From Nitrosomonas communis (GTDB lineage Bacteria; Pseudomonadota; Gammaproteobacteria; Burkholderiales; Nitrosomonadaceae), in the NCBI RefSeq assembly GCF_024102715.1, contig NZ_JAGFJM010000099.1, positions 1 to 37,094 of the forward strand: DNA of 37,094 nt, given 5' to 3'. A program made the translations under genes and the position numbers. Of this stretch, positions 15,198 through 24,454 are shown piece after piece. Below the pieces are notes generated by a model. That model searched no databases and was not told the DNA's origin. It saw only the letters and a list, made by a program, of their open reading frames with translations. Every line of letters starts with the position of its first letter. The first letter of the stretch is position 1.

Positions 15198-16121
15198 TCA
15201 GGGCAAATCCTCTTTCATCAATAGAAACGGCTTGGGTGCATAGCCAAAATCACGCGCAGCTTCTGCGTAATCAAAGACCAGATTACGATTCATTCGTTCA
15301 GCCATGGCAATTGTCCAGTGACGATAACGTGGTAATTGCCGCAATGTATTGACTACCAATCGAAAAAGCCAGTGCGGTATCGTTAACATACAGGGAGGCT
15401 GATCTAATGCTTTGAAGACTCGTTTAATCATTTCGCGATAAGTCAGTGTCTCCGCACCGCTAATATTATAAGCTCGGTTGATTACGTTACTTGCTAAGAA
15501 AGCAGCAAAGCAGGCAGCTGCAACATCCTCTACATGAACCGGTTGACGTAAGCCTTGCGCGCTTCCTAGTAAAGGAAAAAATTTAAAGCGCCGGATAAAT
15601 CGGATTATTTCAGTAATATTTTTATCACGCCCCAGACCATAAATCAGTGTGGGGCGCAAAATAATCCATGTTACGTCACTCTTTTCAGCCCATGCCCGTA
15701 GCATTGCTTCTCCTTCAGCCAGGTGTTGTGCAACCTTTTTTTCTCCACTGTCAGAGGAGTCATCTTTGGTAAAGATACTTGTGGAAGACAACACCACAAT
15801 TCTTTGTGCTCCTTGTGCGGTCAGAAAGTCGAAATAAGCCGGCAATGTCCAGATTGGTGCCAAATACAACCACGAAGTGATGTTGTTATCAGCTGGTGGG
15901 AGTTTTCCCATTCTTGCCATGTTAAGCTCATGTGCTAGCTGGTACCAGATTACTGCCGGATTCTGTCGCATGATTTCAGCTTCAACCTGGCGGCGGGAAA
16001 ATGCCACGGCTTGCCAGCCATGCTGCGCTAACAATGGCAATACACATTTGCCTACAGAACTGGTTGCGCCAATCACCCCTATGCGCTGATCAGCCACGCC
16101 GCAATCCAGCAAAACTGCCAA
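15198..16121 (-). CDS. atypical NAD(P)-dependent epimerase/dehydratase (extended SDR)
   Basis: The 307-residue protein has a Rossmann nucleotide-binding start (RIGVIGATSSVGK), then IVVLSSTSIF at the usual active-site strand, ILRPTLIYGLGRD (conserved RPxxxYG) and RQPVHVEDVAAA, all typical of extended SDRs acting on sugar nucleotides or related compounds. The classical YxxxK pair expected after the serine strand is not visible: the region reads STSIFTKDDSSDSGEKK. It may therefore be an atypical SDR with altered or no redox activity. It overlaps the upstream GT2 gene by 32 nt and ends the glycan gene run, so a role in sugar modification is inferred. Confidence 0.8.
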   Translation of the reverse strand: MAVLLDCGVADQRIGVIGATSSVGKCVLPLLAQHGWQAVAFSRRQVEAEIMRQNPAVIWYQLAHELNMARMGKLPPADNNITSWLYLAPIWTLPAYFDFLTAQGAQRIVVLSSTSIFTKDDSSDSGEKKVAQHLAEGEAMLRAWAEKSDVTWIILRPTLIYGLGRDKNITEIIRFIRRFKFFPLLGSAQGLRQPVHVEDVAAACFAAFLASNVINRAYNISGAETLTYREMIKRVFKALDQPPCMLTIPHWLFRLVVNTLRQLPRYRHWTIAMAERMNRNLVFDYAEAARDFGYAPKPFLLMKEDLP

Positions 16122-16995
16122 GATGGCTGATCGTGTGAAAGGCTACTACTGCACCGAAACGCAGCCATATGCCAACAGTTACGAACCACATCAAAATACC
16201 AGGATATTGGTTACGAAAAAATTTCTGGTAAAAACGCACCATTCCTCGGTGTTTGTGCCACGCCACAAAAATCGGGCGAGCCTGACTGCATACTCCCTTG
16301 TAATGTAGTACCTGCACATCGGGAACAAATACTATCTTCCAGCCTTTCTGCCGGAAACGCATGCACCAGTCCAGATCTTCACAATGAAGAAAATAACCTT
16401 CATCCCAAGTGCCAATTTCTTCGATCGTTTCCCGGCGAACCAGCATCAATGCGCCTGAGATGGCTTCCACTTCGATTGGCTTCTCTGGCAGAGATTGCCG
16501 GTGCAGATGAAAATCAAAAAACAGCCGTGGCCAATATCTGGCCAAGCGATAAAGCCCCAGCACTCGCACAAGTGAACGCCAGGGAGTCGGGATCGCGCGC
16601 CGGCTACCGCCTTGCTCACTCCCATCTGAATTGAGCAGTCGCCCGCCAACCATCCCAATGCGATTATCCTGTGCCATTACTTGTAATAATCGTTCTACTG
16701 CACCAGGTGGTAACATGCAATCTGGATTCAAAAACAAAACAAATGGTGCAGTCGCTACTTTTAGACCGATGTTGCATCCCGCAGCAAATCCCCTATTTTT
16801 ATCCAGGCAGATGACTTGTAAACGAGGTTCTGCTGGAAACCTTTCTGTTAGCTCAATTAAACTCGTATCAGAGGAAGCATTGTCAACAACGATTACCTGT
16901 TGTGCTTGCTTCAGCGCTGCGCCAATACAGCCGGCTAGCGATAAGCCGGCATTATAATTTACCGTTACGATAGCAACATGCGATTGATAATTCAT
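16090..16995 (-). CDS. GT2 glycosyltransferase (rhamnosyltransferase-like)
   Basis: The roughly 301-residue GT-A fold enzyme begins VAIVTVNYNAG, has IVVDNASSDTS, NRGFAAGCNIGL, the nucleotide/metal site FLNPDC (in place of a DXD), and the acceptor-side HCEDLDWCMRFRQKGW. It resembles WbbL-type rhamnosyltransferases that extend surface glycans. A C-terminal hydrophobic stretch (GILMWFVTVGIWLRFGAVVAF) suggests membrane contact. The ATG at 16995 is preferred because GAGAGG lies upstream; the ATG at 17007 would leave no spacing. It follows the 1287-residue fusion gene and overlaps the SDR gene by 32 nt, giving a tightly packed operon. Confidence 0.88.
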   Translation of the reverse strand: MNYQSHVAIVTVNYNAGLSLAGCIGAALKQAQQVIVVDNASSDTSLIELTERFPAEPRLQVICLDKNRGFAAGCNIGLKVATAPFVLFLNPDCMLPPGAVERLLQVMAQDNRIGMVGGRLLNSDGSEQGGSRRAIPTPWRSLVRVLGLYRLARYWPRLFFDFHLHRQSLPEKPIEVEAISGALMLVRRETIEEIGTWDEGYFLHCEDLDWCMRFRQKGWKIVFVPDVQVLHYKGVCSQARPIFVAWHKHRGMVRFYQKFFRNQYPGILMWFVTVGIWLRFGAVVAFHTISHLGSFAGLRRG

Positions 16996-17019
16996 TCGGC
17001 CAAACATCCTCTCACTTGG

Positions 17020-20000
17020 TCAATCCTGCTCAGCTAAAATCGATTCTACCGTCTGCTGAAAACGTTGCCGGTTACAATCGCGCTCAACGGCTTGTAATGC
17101 TGATAAGCGCTTGGCTGTCCACAATGCAGAATCGTTATAAAGAGCGAGGCAAGCTTTGGCAAAGCTTATGGCGCTATCACCTACAGCAATTTCATCCTGC
17201 CAGCCTAATTGGGATGCAATCAATGGCGTGACCACCATCGGCAATCCTTGCGCGGCTGCTTCGTGAGCTTTATGAGGAATACCGGCTGCAAATCTCGTTG
17301 GGACAATGAATAGCCGGGCGCTTGCATAAAACGCTGAAACAGAGTCGACCCTGCCATGAATGCGAACCCTATCGGAGGCAAACCCCAACACGGCTGGCGC
17401 TTCGCACAGGCCAATGATGTCGAGGTGTGCACTTCCCTGCGCGCTAATTATTGGCCATACATGACGTAAGAACCAAATCAGACTGTCCGCATTCGGCGAC
17501 GAATCTGACGGCATCGCGCCGACGAATAAATAACCCGCACGTTCCTGGAATCCGGGCATTTTTTCAACGATATCAAGCGCATGTCCAAGAACAAATACAT
17601 TTTCCTTACCATAGCGAACAAAATGATCTGCTTCGGCTTGTGAAACCGTAATGATACGGTTTGCATACTTGGTAATTGCCAATTCCTCGTGAATCAAAAG
17701 ATCGCTTTTTTCAGGAGAAAATGGTTTTCCATTTACCTCCGCCTGCACAATCTCACGTAGGGAAAACATCGCTTCTGCATCGTAAACGAGCATTTTTCCA
17801 GAAAACCATTCTGGATGGCAGGAAACAATGCTGTTGACGACGACCATGTTATGGGGACGGCTGACAATGATAGCATGATAAAAATTCTGCCGCTCTTCAA
17901 GAAAATCCTGCAATCCAAAAGCACCGCGATTGGCAGCAATTTCAACGGTTTCCGGTAAAAATTTGCGTGCCTCTTCCCACAGTTCATGAGGAAACTGCAA
18001 AGGATAATGTGTTACGAAGCAGCCAATCTGATCCAGCGATTTGATAAATTCGAGTGCCCGCGGAAATCCGCTACCCAGATCGCGCCGTGGCAGCCGATCA
18101 TCGATGAAAAGGATGCGCCGACATCCTTTTTTGAAGCGCTGCCGTGCAAATAATACATTAGAAGCTGATGGCGTCAATTGAGATTGCAGAAAAGCTGGTT
18201 GCTTGGAAATAAATACCGATCGGTTCTTTTTCTGCAAGGCAAAGGCGCGATCAGATTTAGCATCCGAGCTGGCGAATTCGAAATGGCGTATGCATACCGC
18301 AGGATCATAGATCACACGATAACCAGCCTGCCAAAGCCTGGCACAGTAATCACTTTCTTCGTAATACGCAGGAATGTAGTCAACATCGAATTGCCCCATC
18401 GATGCAAACAAGGCTCGGCGTGTCAGTAAAAATGCTCCAGAGCAATAATCCACATCCCTGACATGACTGAAAATCGAATCGTCGGGATCTTCGCCGCGGC
18501 CGTAGCCTGAGCAGCTGCCATCCTGCCAGATAATGCTGCCTGCCTCCTGAAGCTTGCCGCTCCATAAGAGAATTTTCCCTCCTACCGCGCCAGCATCCGG
18601 CGTATTCCTCATTCGTGTAACTGCCGCCGACAAAGCGCCAGGCAGCAGCACAGCATCATTATTGAGAAAAAGCAGGTATTCTCCGCTAGCGGCTTTGGCA
18701 GCACGATTACAGGCTAAAAGAAAGCCTTCGTTCTCATGATTGCGAATAATCTGCGCACCCTCGATACGGTCTAGCAATAAAGCTGTAGCATCTTCTGAAG
18801 CATTGTCGACGATAAGGGTCTCAAATGTAACCGAGCGCTCTTCTGCTAAAGCGGTAAGACAGCGGTATGTCAAGCCAGCCTGGTTATATAAAACCAGGAG
18901 AATGGAAACAACTGGGCTGGAGGATTCTGGCAGCTTTAATTTCTGATTTGATTCCAGGAATTTTAAAAGAGCAGCATGACTTTCTGCGCGTACAGCTTCT
19001 TTGTCGATGGAAAGCATCTCGCTGTGTTTACTTCCTGAAATCAATCCGCCTCCCCACAGTTTTTGCAGAACCCGTCCCATGGGGGATCGCAAGGCATAGC
19101 TGCGCAGGCGGATACGCAGCGTGCTATTAATCGGCAAAGCGTGATAAATCGCACGGCAAGCCCGGAAAATCGAGCGTCTGAGAAAACCGGATTTTCGTAA
19201 CTTCGTCATTAGCCAGCGAAGCGGCGCAGTCAAACGCCAGGAAGTTGACGCCAGCAATGCTGTCCTGTCGCGCTCTAAAATGGCATAGGCATCCTGTAAA
19301 CCTTGTAAGTCAGCTTTTATTTTAGCAAGGGAAGAACGGGACGTTTGAAGATCCCTATCTAGCATCTGTAATTTATTTTCCGTGTCCTGCAATTTACTTG
19401 TTAAAGTTCTCGCCTCTTCAGCACGTGCAAAAGCGATGGCAAGCTCATTCGATGGAATCTGTGCCCGCCATTTTTCATAGAAAAGGCTGCGTGCCTGCTG
19501 CACAAGATGGCTATCCGAGACATGGGAAAGACCCGAATTTCCGGCAAGACGATAGGTTGCGGATACTCCAGCAATATGCGTAAATGGGGTAGTGAGTGCA
19601 AGCTGGGCCCAAAAATCCCAATCCTCATAAACATCAAATTGTTCATCGAATCTGGCGCCAGACAACAGCAAGCTACGCTGGAAAAGTACAGCGTGAATCG
19701 GCATGAAATTCGCCTGCCATAAACGGGAGCGATCCCATTCCTCATCAAGGATGTACAGCTCATGAAAATGATGGTCGACTACTCTGACACCCGTGTAAAC
19801 CACGCGCGCAATCGCTGTTTGCGCAGTGTGCACCAGCCGATGGATATGATCGGGATCAATCGTATCATCATCATCAAGCAACAACACCCAATCCCCTCGC
19901 GCATTATCAAGACCGGTATTGGCTGCGCTAACGCGCGATAAGCCGTTCTTTCCCTGGTTGACTAATCGCAAGATAATGTGAAAATGCTTCTCATTGAGTT

Positions 20001-20883
20001 CGCTATGGCGACCGCCTTTGGCATTGACAACGATGACCTCGATATTTGGATAAGTTTGTAATGCGACTGAATCTAAAGCATCTGACAGTGTCGGGCGATC
20101 CATGCTGCGAATGATGACGCTGACAAGCGGCATATCACGTGCATCCAAGGGCAATCCCAGCTCTTTTTGGCGGACACGTTCGGAGTGATAAAGTTTGAGC
20201 GCGTCATTGGCCAGCTCCTCGGCGGAAACCAAAACATAAGCTTCTGCAGCACTCACTTCAGCAGGCAGGGTATAAGTCCGGTAGCGATTGAGTGCGGCAA
20301 TCCCCAGATCGTAACGCTGCTTTTCATTCTGTGAAACGAAGCATTGCATCGCCATCATCTTGCGTTCAGCAAGATTGCTGATATCCAGCAAGCAATTCGG
20401 ACGCAACGGCATCCCGATTTCATATAATGCCAATCGGATCGCTTCACCCATTCTTCGTACGGCTTCGACTGTCGCCATTCCCACAGCGCGATGATCTGGA
20501 TGCATCTCCCAAATAGAAGGAGCGTAAATTAGATCGGCCTGAGTGTCATTGACAACTTCTAAAATTTCCTGTACCAGCTTTTCGCCATAGCAGATCTCCC
20601 GGTCCCGATGCGGCCAGAAAATGGGCGCACCATACCCCAATACTTTGGCAGCCGCCTCACTTTCACGCTGCCGTTGAAGCGCATAGTCTGCGCGCTCTGC
20701 TGCTGGAACACCATGGCTACCGTCTGAAACCACTATGACACGTACCGGGATACCTTGCTCGACATGGCGCATGATGGCTCCGCCGCATCCGAACACTTCA
20801 TCATCGGGATGGGGTGCCAATACTAATGCACTTTTACCAGGAATGAATAACGTCGCTTGATAGGGAACAAGCAGATTTTCCAA
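17020..20883 (-). CDS. four-domain glycan enzyme: PIG-L deacetylase, GT2, GT2, GT4
   Basis: The 1287-residue protein is built from separable modules. Residues 15-230 are a PIG-L/LmbE deacetylase with zinc motif HPDDE (25-29) and HPDH (128-131). Residues 251-480 are a GT2 domain (PLVSVIIRS) with DDDD at 337-340. Residues 481-545 are a heptad-rich coiled coil ending in the STSWRLTAPLR linker common between glycosyltransferases. Residues 655-890 are a second GT2 domain (VDNASED, NND at 741-743, EESDYCARLW near 842). Residues 920-1287 resemble a GT4 (GT-B fold) enzyme with GIPHKAHEAAAQGLPMVVT. It could deacetylate an N-acetyl sugar and add several residues as one machine. No signal peptide is seen, so it is cytoplasmic. 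Domain calls are firm; order of action and substrates are unknown. Confidence 0.88.
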   Translation of the reverse strand: MENLLVPYQATLFIPGKSALVLAPHPDDEVFGCGGAIMRHVEQGIPVRVIVVSDGSHGVPAAERADYALQRQRESEAAAKVLGYGAPIFWPHRDREICYGEKLVQEILEVVNDTQADLIYAPSIWEMHPDHRAVGMATVEAVRRMGEAIRLALYEIGMPLRPNCLLDISNLAERKMMAMQCFVSQNEKQRYDLGIAALNRYRTYTLPAEVSAAEAYVLVSAEELANDALKLYHSERVRQKELGLPLDARDMPLVSVIIRSMDRPTLSDALDSVALQTYPNIEVIVVNAKGGRHSELNEKHFHIILRLVNQGKNGLSRVSAANTGLDNARGDWVLLLDDDDTIDPDHIHRLVHTAQTAIARVVYTGVRVVDHHFHELYILDEEWDRSRLWQANFMPIHAVLFQRSLLLSGARFDEQFDVYEDWDFWAQLALTTPFTHIAGVSATYRLAGNSGLSHVSDSHLVQQARSLFYEKWRAQIPSNELAIAFARAEEARTLTSKLQDTENKLQMLDRDLQTSRSSLAKIKADLQGLQDAYAILERDRTALLASTSWRLTAPLRWLMTKLRKSGFLRRSIFRACRAIYHALPINSTLRIRLRSYALRSPMGRVLQKLWGGGLISGSKHSEMLSIDKEAVRAESHAALLKFLESNQKLKLPESSSPVVSILLVLYNQAGLTYRCLTALAEERSVTFETLIVDNASEDATALLLDRIEGAQIIRNHENEGFLLACNRAAKAASGEYLLFLNNDAVLLPGALSAAVTRMRNTPDAGAVGGKILLWSGKLQEAGSIIWQDGSCSGYGRGEDPDDSIFSHVRDVDYCSGAFLLTRRALFASMGQFDVDYIPAYYEESDYCARLWQAGYRVIYDPAVCIRHFEFASSDAKSDRAFALQKKNRSVFISKQPAFLQSQLTPSASNVLFARQRFKKGCRRILFIDDRLPRRDLGSGFPRALEFIKSLDQIGCFVTHYPLQFPHELWEEARKFLPETVEIAANRGAFGLQDFLEERQNFYHAIIVSRPHNMVVVNSIVSCHPEWFSGKMLVYDAEAMFSLREIVQAEVNGKPFSPEKSDLLIHEELAITKYANRIITVSQAEADHFVRYGKENVFVLGHALDIVEKMPGFQERAGYLFVGAMPSDSSPNADSLIWFLRHVWPIISAQGSAHLDIIGLCEAPAVLGFASDRVRIHGRVDSVSAFYASARLFIVPTRFAAGIPHKAHEAAAQGLPMVVTPLIASQLGWQDEIAVGDSAISFAKACLALYNDSALWTAKRLSALQAVERDCNRQRFQQTVESILAEQD

Positions 20884-20951
20884 TAATATCTTCTCTCTCG
20901 CTTAATGAATAAACATTCAAAACAATGGTAAAACAGTCAAATTGCTTTTTT

Positions 20952-22814
20952 TTACCTAAAATCCATATCGCCACTCATCAGCCACCAGCAATCACGTAAT
21001 TTTGCCGGTGCTGGGCCAGCGCTCCAGGCATTGGCTGGAATACGAATAGGTAACTCATGTTGAATGCCTCCTGCCGCAATGAAATACGCTGCAAAATTTT
21101 CAGTGATTTGGCAAAATAACCGCTGATTGGCACTGAGGCCTGCAATCCTCCTTGCATGCTTCACCAACAACGGAATTTCCTGTAATGAAGCAACCAAGTC
21201 AACGACTTCACAACCTTCCGGGTTATGCCGAAGTACCAGCACGCCGCGCACCTTTCTGCCAAATCGATTGATCACCAATACCAATTGGTAATATTGATGC
21301 GGGTGTCTAAGATAACGATCGCGCAAGTACGTCCAATCACGCACGCCGACTAATGCATCATGCAAATCCGCTGCCATACCCTGCCAGCATTGATTAATCG
21401 CTGTTGCAATCCAGGCCTCCTCAGCATTGATACTGTCGACAACATGCAATCGCGTCAGCCATTGCGGTGTTTTGGCTAGAGGTTGCCATTCAATCTCAAC
21501 CATACGCCCTGTTTCCGCGTATAAACCCTGCCGTTCGGCGACTTTCATGGCGCGCTCATTTGGAAAGCCGAATCCCAGTAAATAAGGTTTGCCATAGCCG
21601 ATGTAGCGTTCCAGAAATGTTGCTGCCATCAGGAAAAAAGGTCCTTTTTTCGTCAAAATACCGCGTTCTGCAGGATCGACCATGACATCGCCAATCTGGA
21701 CTGCTGTTTGTGATTGTCCAAAAAACAGAATTTTTCTGGCTATGCCGCCATAATGAGCGATCAGCCGATTCTCGCGCCATACACCAAGCGCCCGCCCTCG
21801 CCCTGCGCCATATTTCCATTGCCACTGGGCGGGGGTCATGGCATGACCAAACGTTTGCTCGAACAAAGCAAGCATGTCGGGAATTTGATTTCCTTCCAGT
21901 AAACGCAGTCGCCACACTGGTTGCTGTTTTTTTCTGAAGTGCAGTAACGCATAGCCAAACTGCCCACCTGCATATTTTTTTTGATACAGCCGATTGGATT
22001 CATCCAGTTGCGCCAAGCACTCTGCATTCAAGGAAAGATCGGTGATCAGTCGTTGCCGCTGGAGAGCCGTCACGCGCAGTAAATAGTCCAGTGTAGGTGC
22101 CGCCATGCTGGATAAATCCAGCTGTTCGACCAATTCAAATCCGAAGCGACTGGCTAATGCCACCATATCATCCAGCAAATGCAATCCTTCCTCAGCGGGA
22201 TCGGCGCGGCGCAAAGCAAATTCATCGGCGATGAGCAAGCTCCCGCCTGCTGGTAGCAAGTCGAGTCCTTTGTTAAAAATAATCAAGGGTTCGATATATT
22301 GAGCAGATTCCTGAAACAGCATGACATCAAAACTATCCTGTGCTGCTTCAAAATCTTCCAGACACTGACAAGTTACCTGTGCTTGTGTGCCCAACCGCTT
22401 GTGGATTTGTGCGATTTGCTGTGCATCCGGGGTGATGCCGTGAACCTGATAGCCTTTCTGGCTAAGCAGAGAAAACATTGTCCCCAAGCCGACCCCTACT
22501 TCCAGGATACGGCAGGGTGCAGCAGGCAAGCGGCGCAACAACAAATCGGTTGAAAATTGCTGCGCTGCGCCAAGATCATTTTGATTTTCCTGAAACAAAC
22601 CATAATGCAGATAATCTACTCTATTTTCTTGGAGTAGCAATGCGTGGGCATAAACATTGAGCGGGAAAGTTAGATCTTTGTATGGAGAAATTGCCTCAGG
22701 CTTTAAATCAGTGCTATCGTTAGCTTGCTGAAACAATCGCATATCGTTTGTTTTTATGGAAGATGTCGCAGGCGTATCTGGAAGGGGTGCCTGTTTAAGC
22801 CAGGATGTGCTCAT
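20952..22814 (-). CDS. SAM methyltransferase fused to a GNAT-like acyltransferase
   Basis: With the start at 22814 the protein has 620 residues. The N-terminal half (about 60-300) is a class I methyltransferase with motif I ILEVGVGLGT (103-112) and a later DVMLFQESAQYI segment. The C-terminal half (about 320-600) resembles a GNAT-type acyltransferase: IPDMLALFEQTFG, WKYGAGRGRALGVW, then IGDVMVDPAERG and the GFGFPNERAMKVAERQG acyl-CoA-site-like region. The start gives a TAATG overlap with the Wzt-type gene and has GGAAGG just upstream; an ATG at 22829 would bury that site. Next to a glycan exporter, capping the chain by methylation or acylation is plausible, as WbdD does for Wzt-dependent O-antigens. 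Substrates are inferred only. Confidence 0.8.
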   Translation of the reverse strand: MSTSWLKQAPLPDTPATSSIKTNDMRLFQQANDSTDLKPEAISPYKDLTFPLNVYAHALLLQENRVDYLHYGLFQENQNDLGAAQQFSTDLLLRRLPAAPCRILEVGVGLGTMFSLLSQKGYQVHGITPDAQQIAQIHKRLGTQAQVTCQCLEDFEAAQDSFDVMLFQESAQYIEPLIIFNKGLDLLPAGGSLLIADEFALRRADPAEEGLHLLDDMVALASRFGFELVEQLDLSSMAAPTLDYLLRVTALQRQRLITDLSLNAECLAQLDESNRLYQKKYAGGQFGYALLHFRKKQQPVWRLRLLEGNQIPDMLALFEQTFGHAMTPAQWQWKYGAGRGRALGVWRENRLIAHYGGIARKILFFGQSQTAVQIGDVMVDPAERGILTKKGPFFLMAATFLERYIGYGKPYLLGFGFPNERAMKVAERQGLYAETGRMVEIEWQPLAKTPQWLTRLHVVDSINAEEAWIATAINQCWQGMAADLHDALVGVRDWTYLRDRYLRHPHQYYQLVLVINRFGRKVRGVLVLRHNPEGCEVVDLVASLQEIPLLVKHARRIAGLSANQRLFCQITENFAAYFIAAGGIQHELPIRIPANAWSAGPAPAKLRDCWWLMSGDMDFR

Positions 22815-24082
22815 TAATTTGCCTTCCATGCATGCGGTACAGCGAAATATCCCTGTAGCCTGCCTTCCTGTCGGACATGTAGCGTAGCTACACCGCTTGC
22901 TGAATCATAGAGATGGATGCCTTGTTCGCACAGCAAATAAACAGTAATCAAGTATTCCCCTTTGAGCAAAGGCAATCGTTCAAAAATAGCACTGATTTGT
23001 CCCGCTCCATTGAGCGTGCGCTCCAATGTGACTTGATCTTCCCAGGTGGCTGCGCTAGTCAGTGTGCGTCCATCCATCGCATGGATTGTCACCGCAACAG
23101 TAGGACAGGGGATCGCAGGATCGGAAACAAACGATACTTTCACTCTCACTGTTGATTGCCCGCTTATCACAATGGCGTCACTATCCGCTTTCCCATCGAT
23201 GTAAACAACCACTTTATCCAGGTGCGCACGCCCGAATGCATATCCACCAGCACTGATCAAAGGCGCTGATACAATTTCATCGCCAGCCGGTACAGCTTGC
23301 TCGGTGGCTGCTAGTACACTTCTGTCTAAAAATGTCTGGTAAGCAGACACGACACGCTTTGCGTCTCCTTCCGCCATTAGCTTGCCATGATCAATCCAGA
23401 GCGCCCGGGAACACAGTGATTCAATTTGGAAAAGAGAATGGGAGCAAAATAAGATCGTTCTGCCACTTTCCTTTAATTGCATGATGCAATTAAAAGATTT
23501 TCGTGCAAATGCACCATCGCCAACTGATAGCGCTTCATCAATGATTAGAATATCAGGATCAATACTCACTGCTACTGAAAATGCCAGACGCACATACATT
23601 CCACTCGAATAAGTTTTGACTGGTTGATCAATAAAATCGCGAATCTCTGAAAAAGTAATAATTTGTTCAATCCGGTCAGCAATTTCTGTTCTGGTCAGGC
23701 CCATGACGGCAGCATTTAGCCAGATATTTTCGCGTCCAGTAAACTCAGGATTAAAACCGGCTCCCAGCTCCAGTAGCGCTGCCAACCGTCCATTTACCTC
23801 CACTTTGCCGCAGGTCGGTGTCAATGTTCCACAAATAAGTTGCAATAAGGTTGATTTACCCGAGCCGTTGCGACCAATTATTCCTATCACTTCTCCGGGC
23901 ATTATTTCCAAATCAATTCCCTGCAGTGCCCATAGTTCCCGGTAATACTGACGTCTGCCACGCCATAGAAACTGCTTTAAGCGATCTATCGGTTGCGGGT
24001 ATAACTGATAACATTTACCGAGACCATCTGCATGCACGGCAGGTTGTAAAGATGCTGATATTCGGCTGACATTCAAGCTCAT
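22814..24082 (-). CDS. wzt: Wzt-type ABC transporter ATPase with glycan-binding domain
   Basis: The 422-residue protein has an ABC domain (about 20-245): Walker A GRNGSGKST (about 70-78), signature YSSGMYVRLAFSVA, Walker B ILIIDEAL, and FCSHSLFQIE at the H-loop. The YSSGM signature is typical of the KpsT/Wzt polysaccharide exporters. A C-terminal extension (about 260-422) is a beta-rich Wzt carbohydrate-binding domain, which in O9a-type systems recognises the modified chain end. The ATG at 24082 is preferred over two upstream TTG codons. A Wzm permease, normally directly upstream, is absent: the gene is preceded by about 370 nt of non-coding DNA and dnaA. The permease may be elsewhere in the genome. 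Confidence 0.9.
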   Translation of the reverse strand: MSLNVSRISASLQPAVHADGLGKCYQLYPQPIDRLKQFLWRGRRQYYRELWALQGIDLEIMPGEVIGIIGRNGSGKSTLLQLICGTLTPTCGKVEVNGRLAALLELGAGFNPEFTGRENIWLNAAVMGLTRTEIADRIEQIITFSEIRDFIDQPVKTYSSGMYVRLAFSVAVSIDPDILIIDEALSVGDGAFARKSFNCIMQLKESGRTILFCSHSLFQIESLCSRALWIDHGKLMAEGDAKRVVSAYQTFLDRSVLAATEQAVPAGDEIVSAPLISAGGYAFGRAHLDKVVVYIDGKADSDAIVISGQSTVRVKVSFVSDPAIPCPTVAVTIHAMDGRTLTSAATWEDQVTLERTLNGAGQISAIFERLPLLKGEYLITVYLLCEQGIHLYDSASGVATLHVRQEGRLQGYFAVPHAWKAN

Positions 24083-24454
24083 CAACAATTACTTATGTGT
24101 TTTCTTAAAGCAGAATTTGTTCATCTACTATGAGCGCTGACAGCAAAGTTCGAGAAGAGGCTTTATTTGATACGCAAAGTGTCAATAATAGGAAGTGCAC
24201 GCTCATTTTCGCACGAAAAAATACTAAATAGAGAGCTATCTATTATACTATTGTTAGCTACAAAGCGGCGACCTCTCAAGAGAAATCTGGTTTTAATCCT
24301 CAGCATAAAAAGTGCAACCACACTGATGTTACTCCAAAGAGCAAGCACTTTTGAATTTTGGGGAGCAAGCGCATCTTTCAACATCAGTGTAGAATACTCT
24401 ATGAAAAAAAGTGCAGTTTAAGATAAATTTCAGATTAACTAGAATCTTCCACCT
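24083..24454. promoter_or_regulatory. divergent Wzt-dnaA intergenic region
   Basis: This 372-nt AT-rich stretch separates genes of opposite orientation and should hold promoters for both. Visible elements are a small palindrome TTTTCG-CA-CGAAAA (24206-24219) and a possible -10 TATACT (24244-24249) without a good -35. I saw no match to the DnaA-box consensus and no convincing gene; a 73-codon minus frame (24163-24384) has no family signal. It marks the switch of gene orientation and may be part of the origin region. Confidence 0.4.

Noticed and set aside
24163-24384. Minus-strand 73-codon frame upstream of wzt (possible wzm remnant)
   Set aside because: No ABC-2 permease features and no recognisable family; it also sits in the dnaA promoter region.
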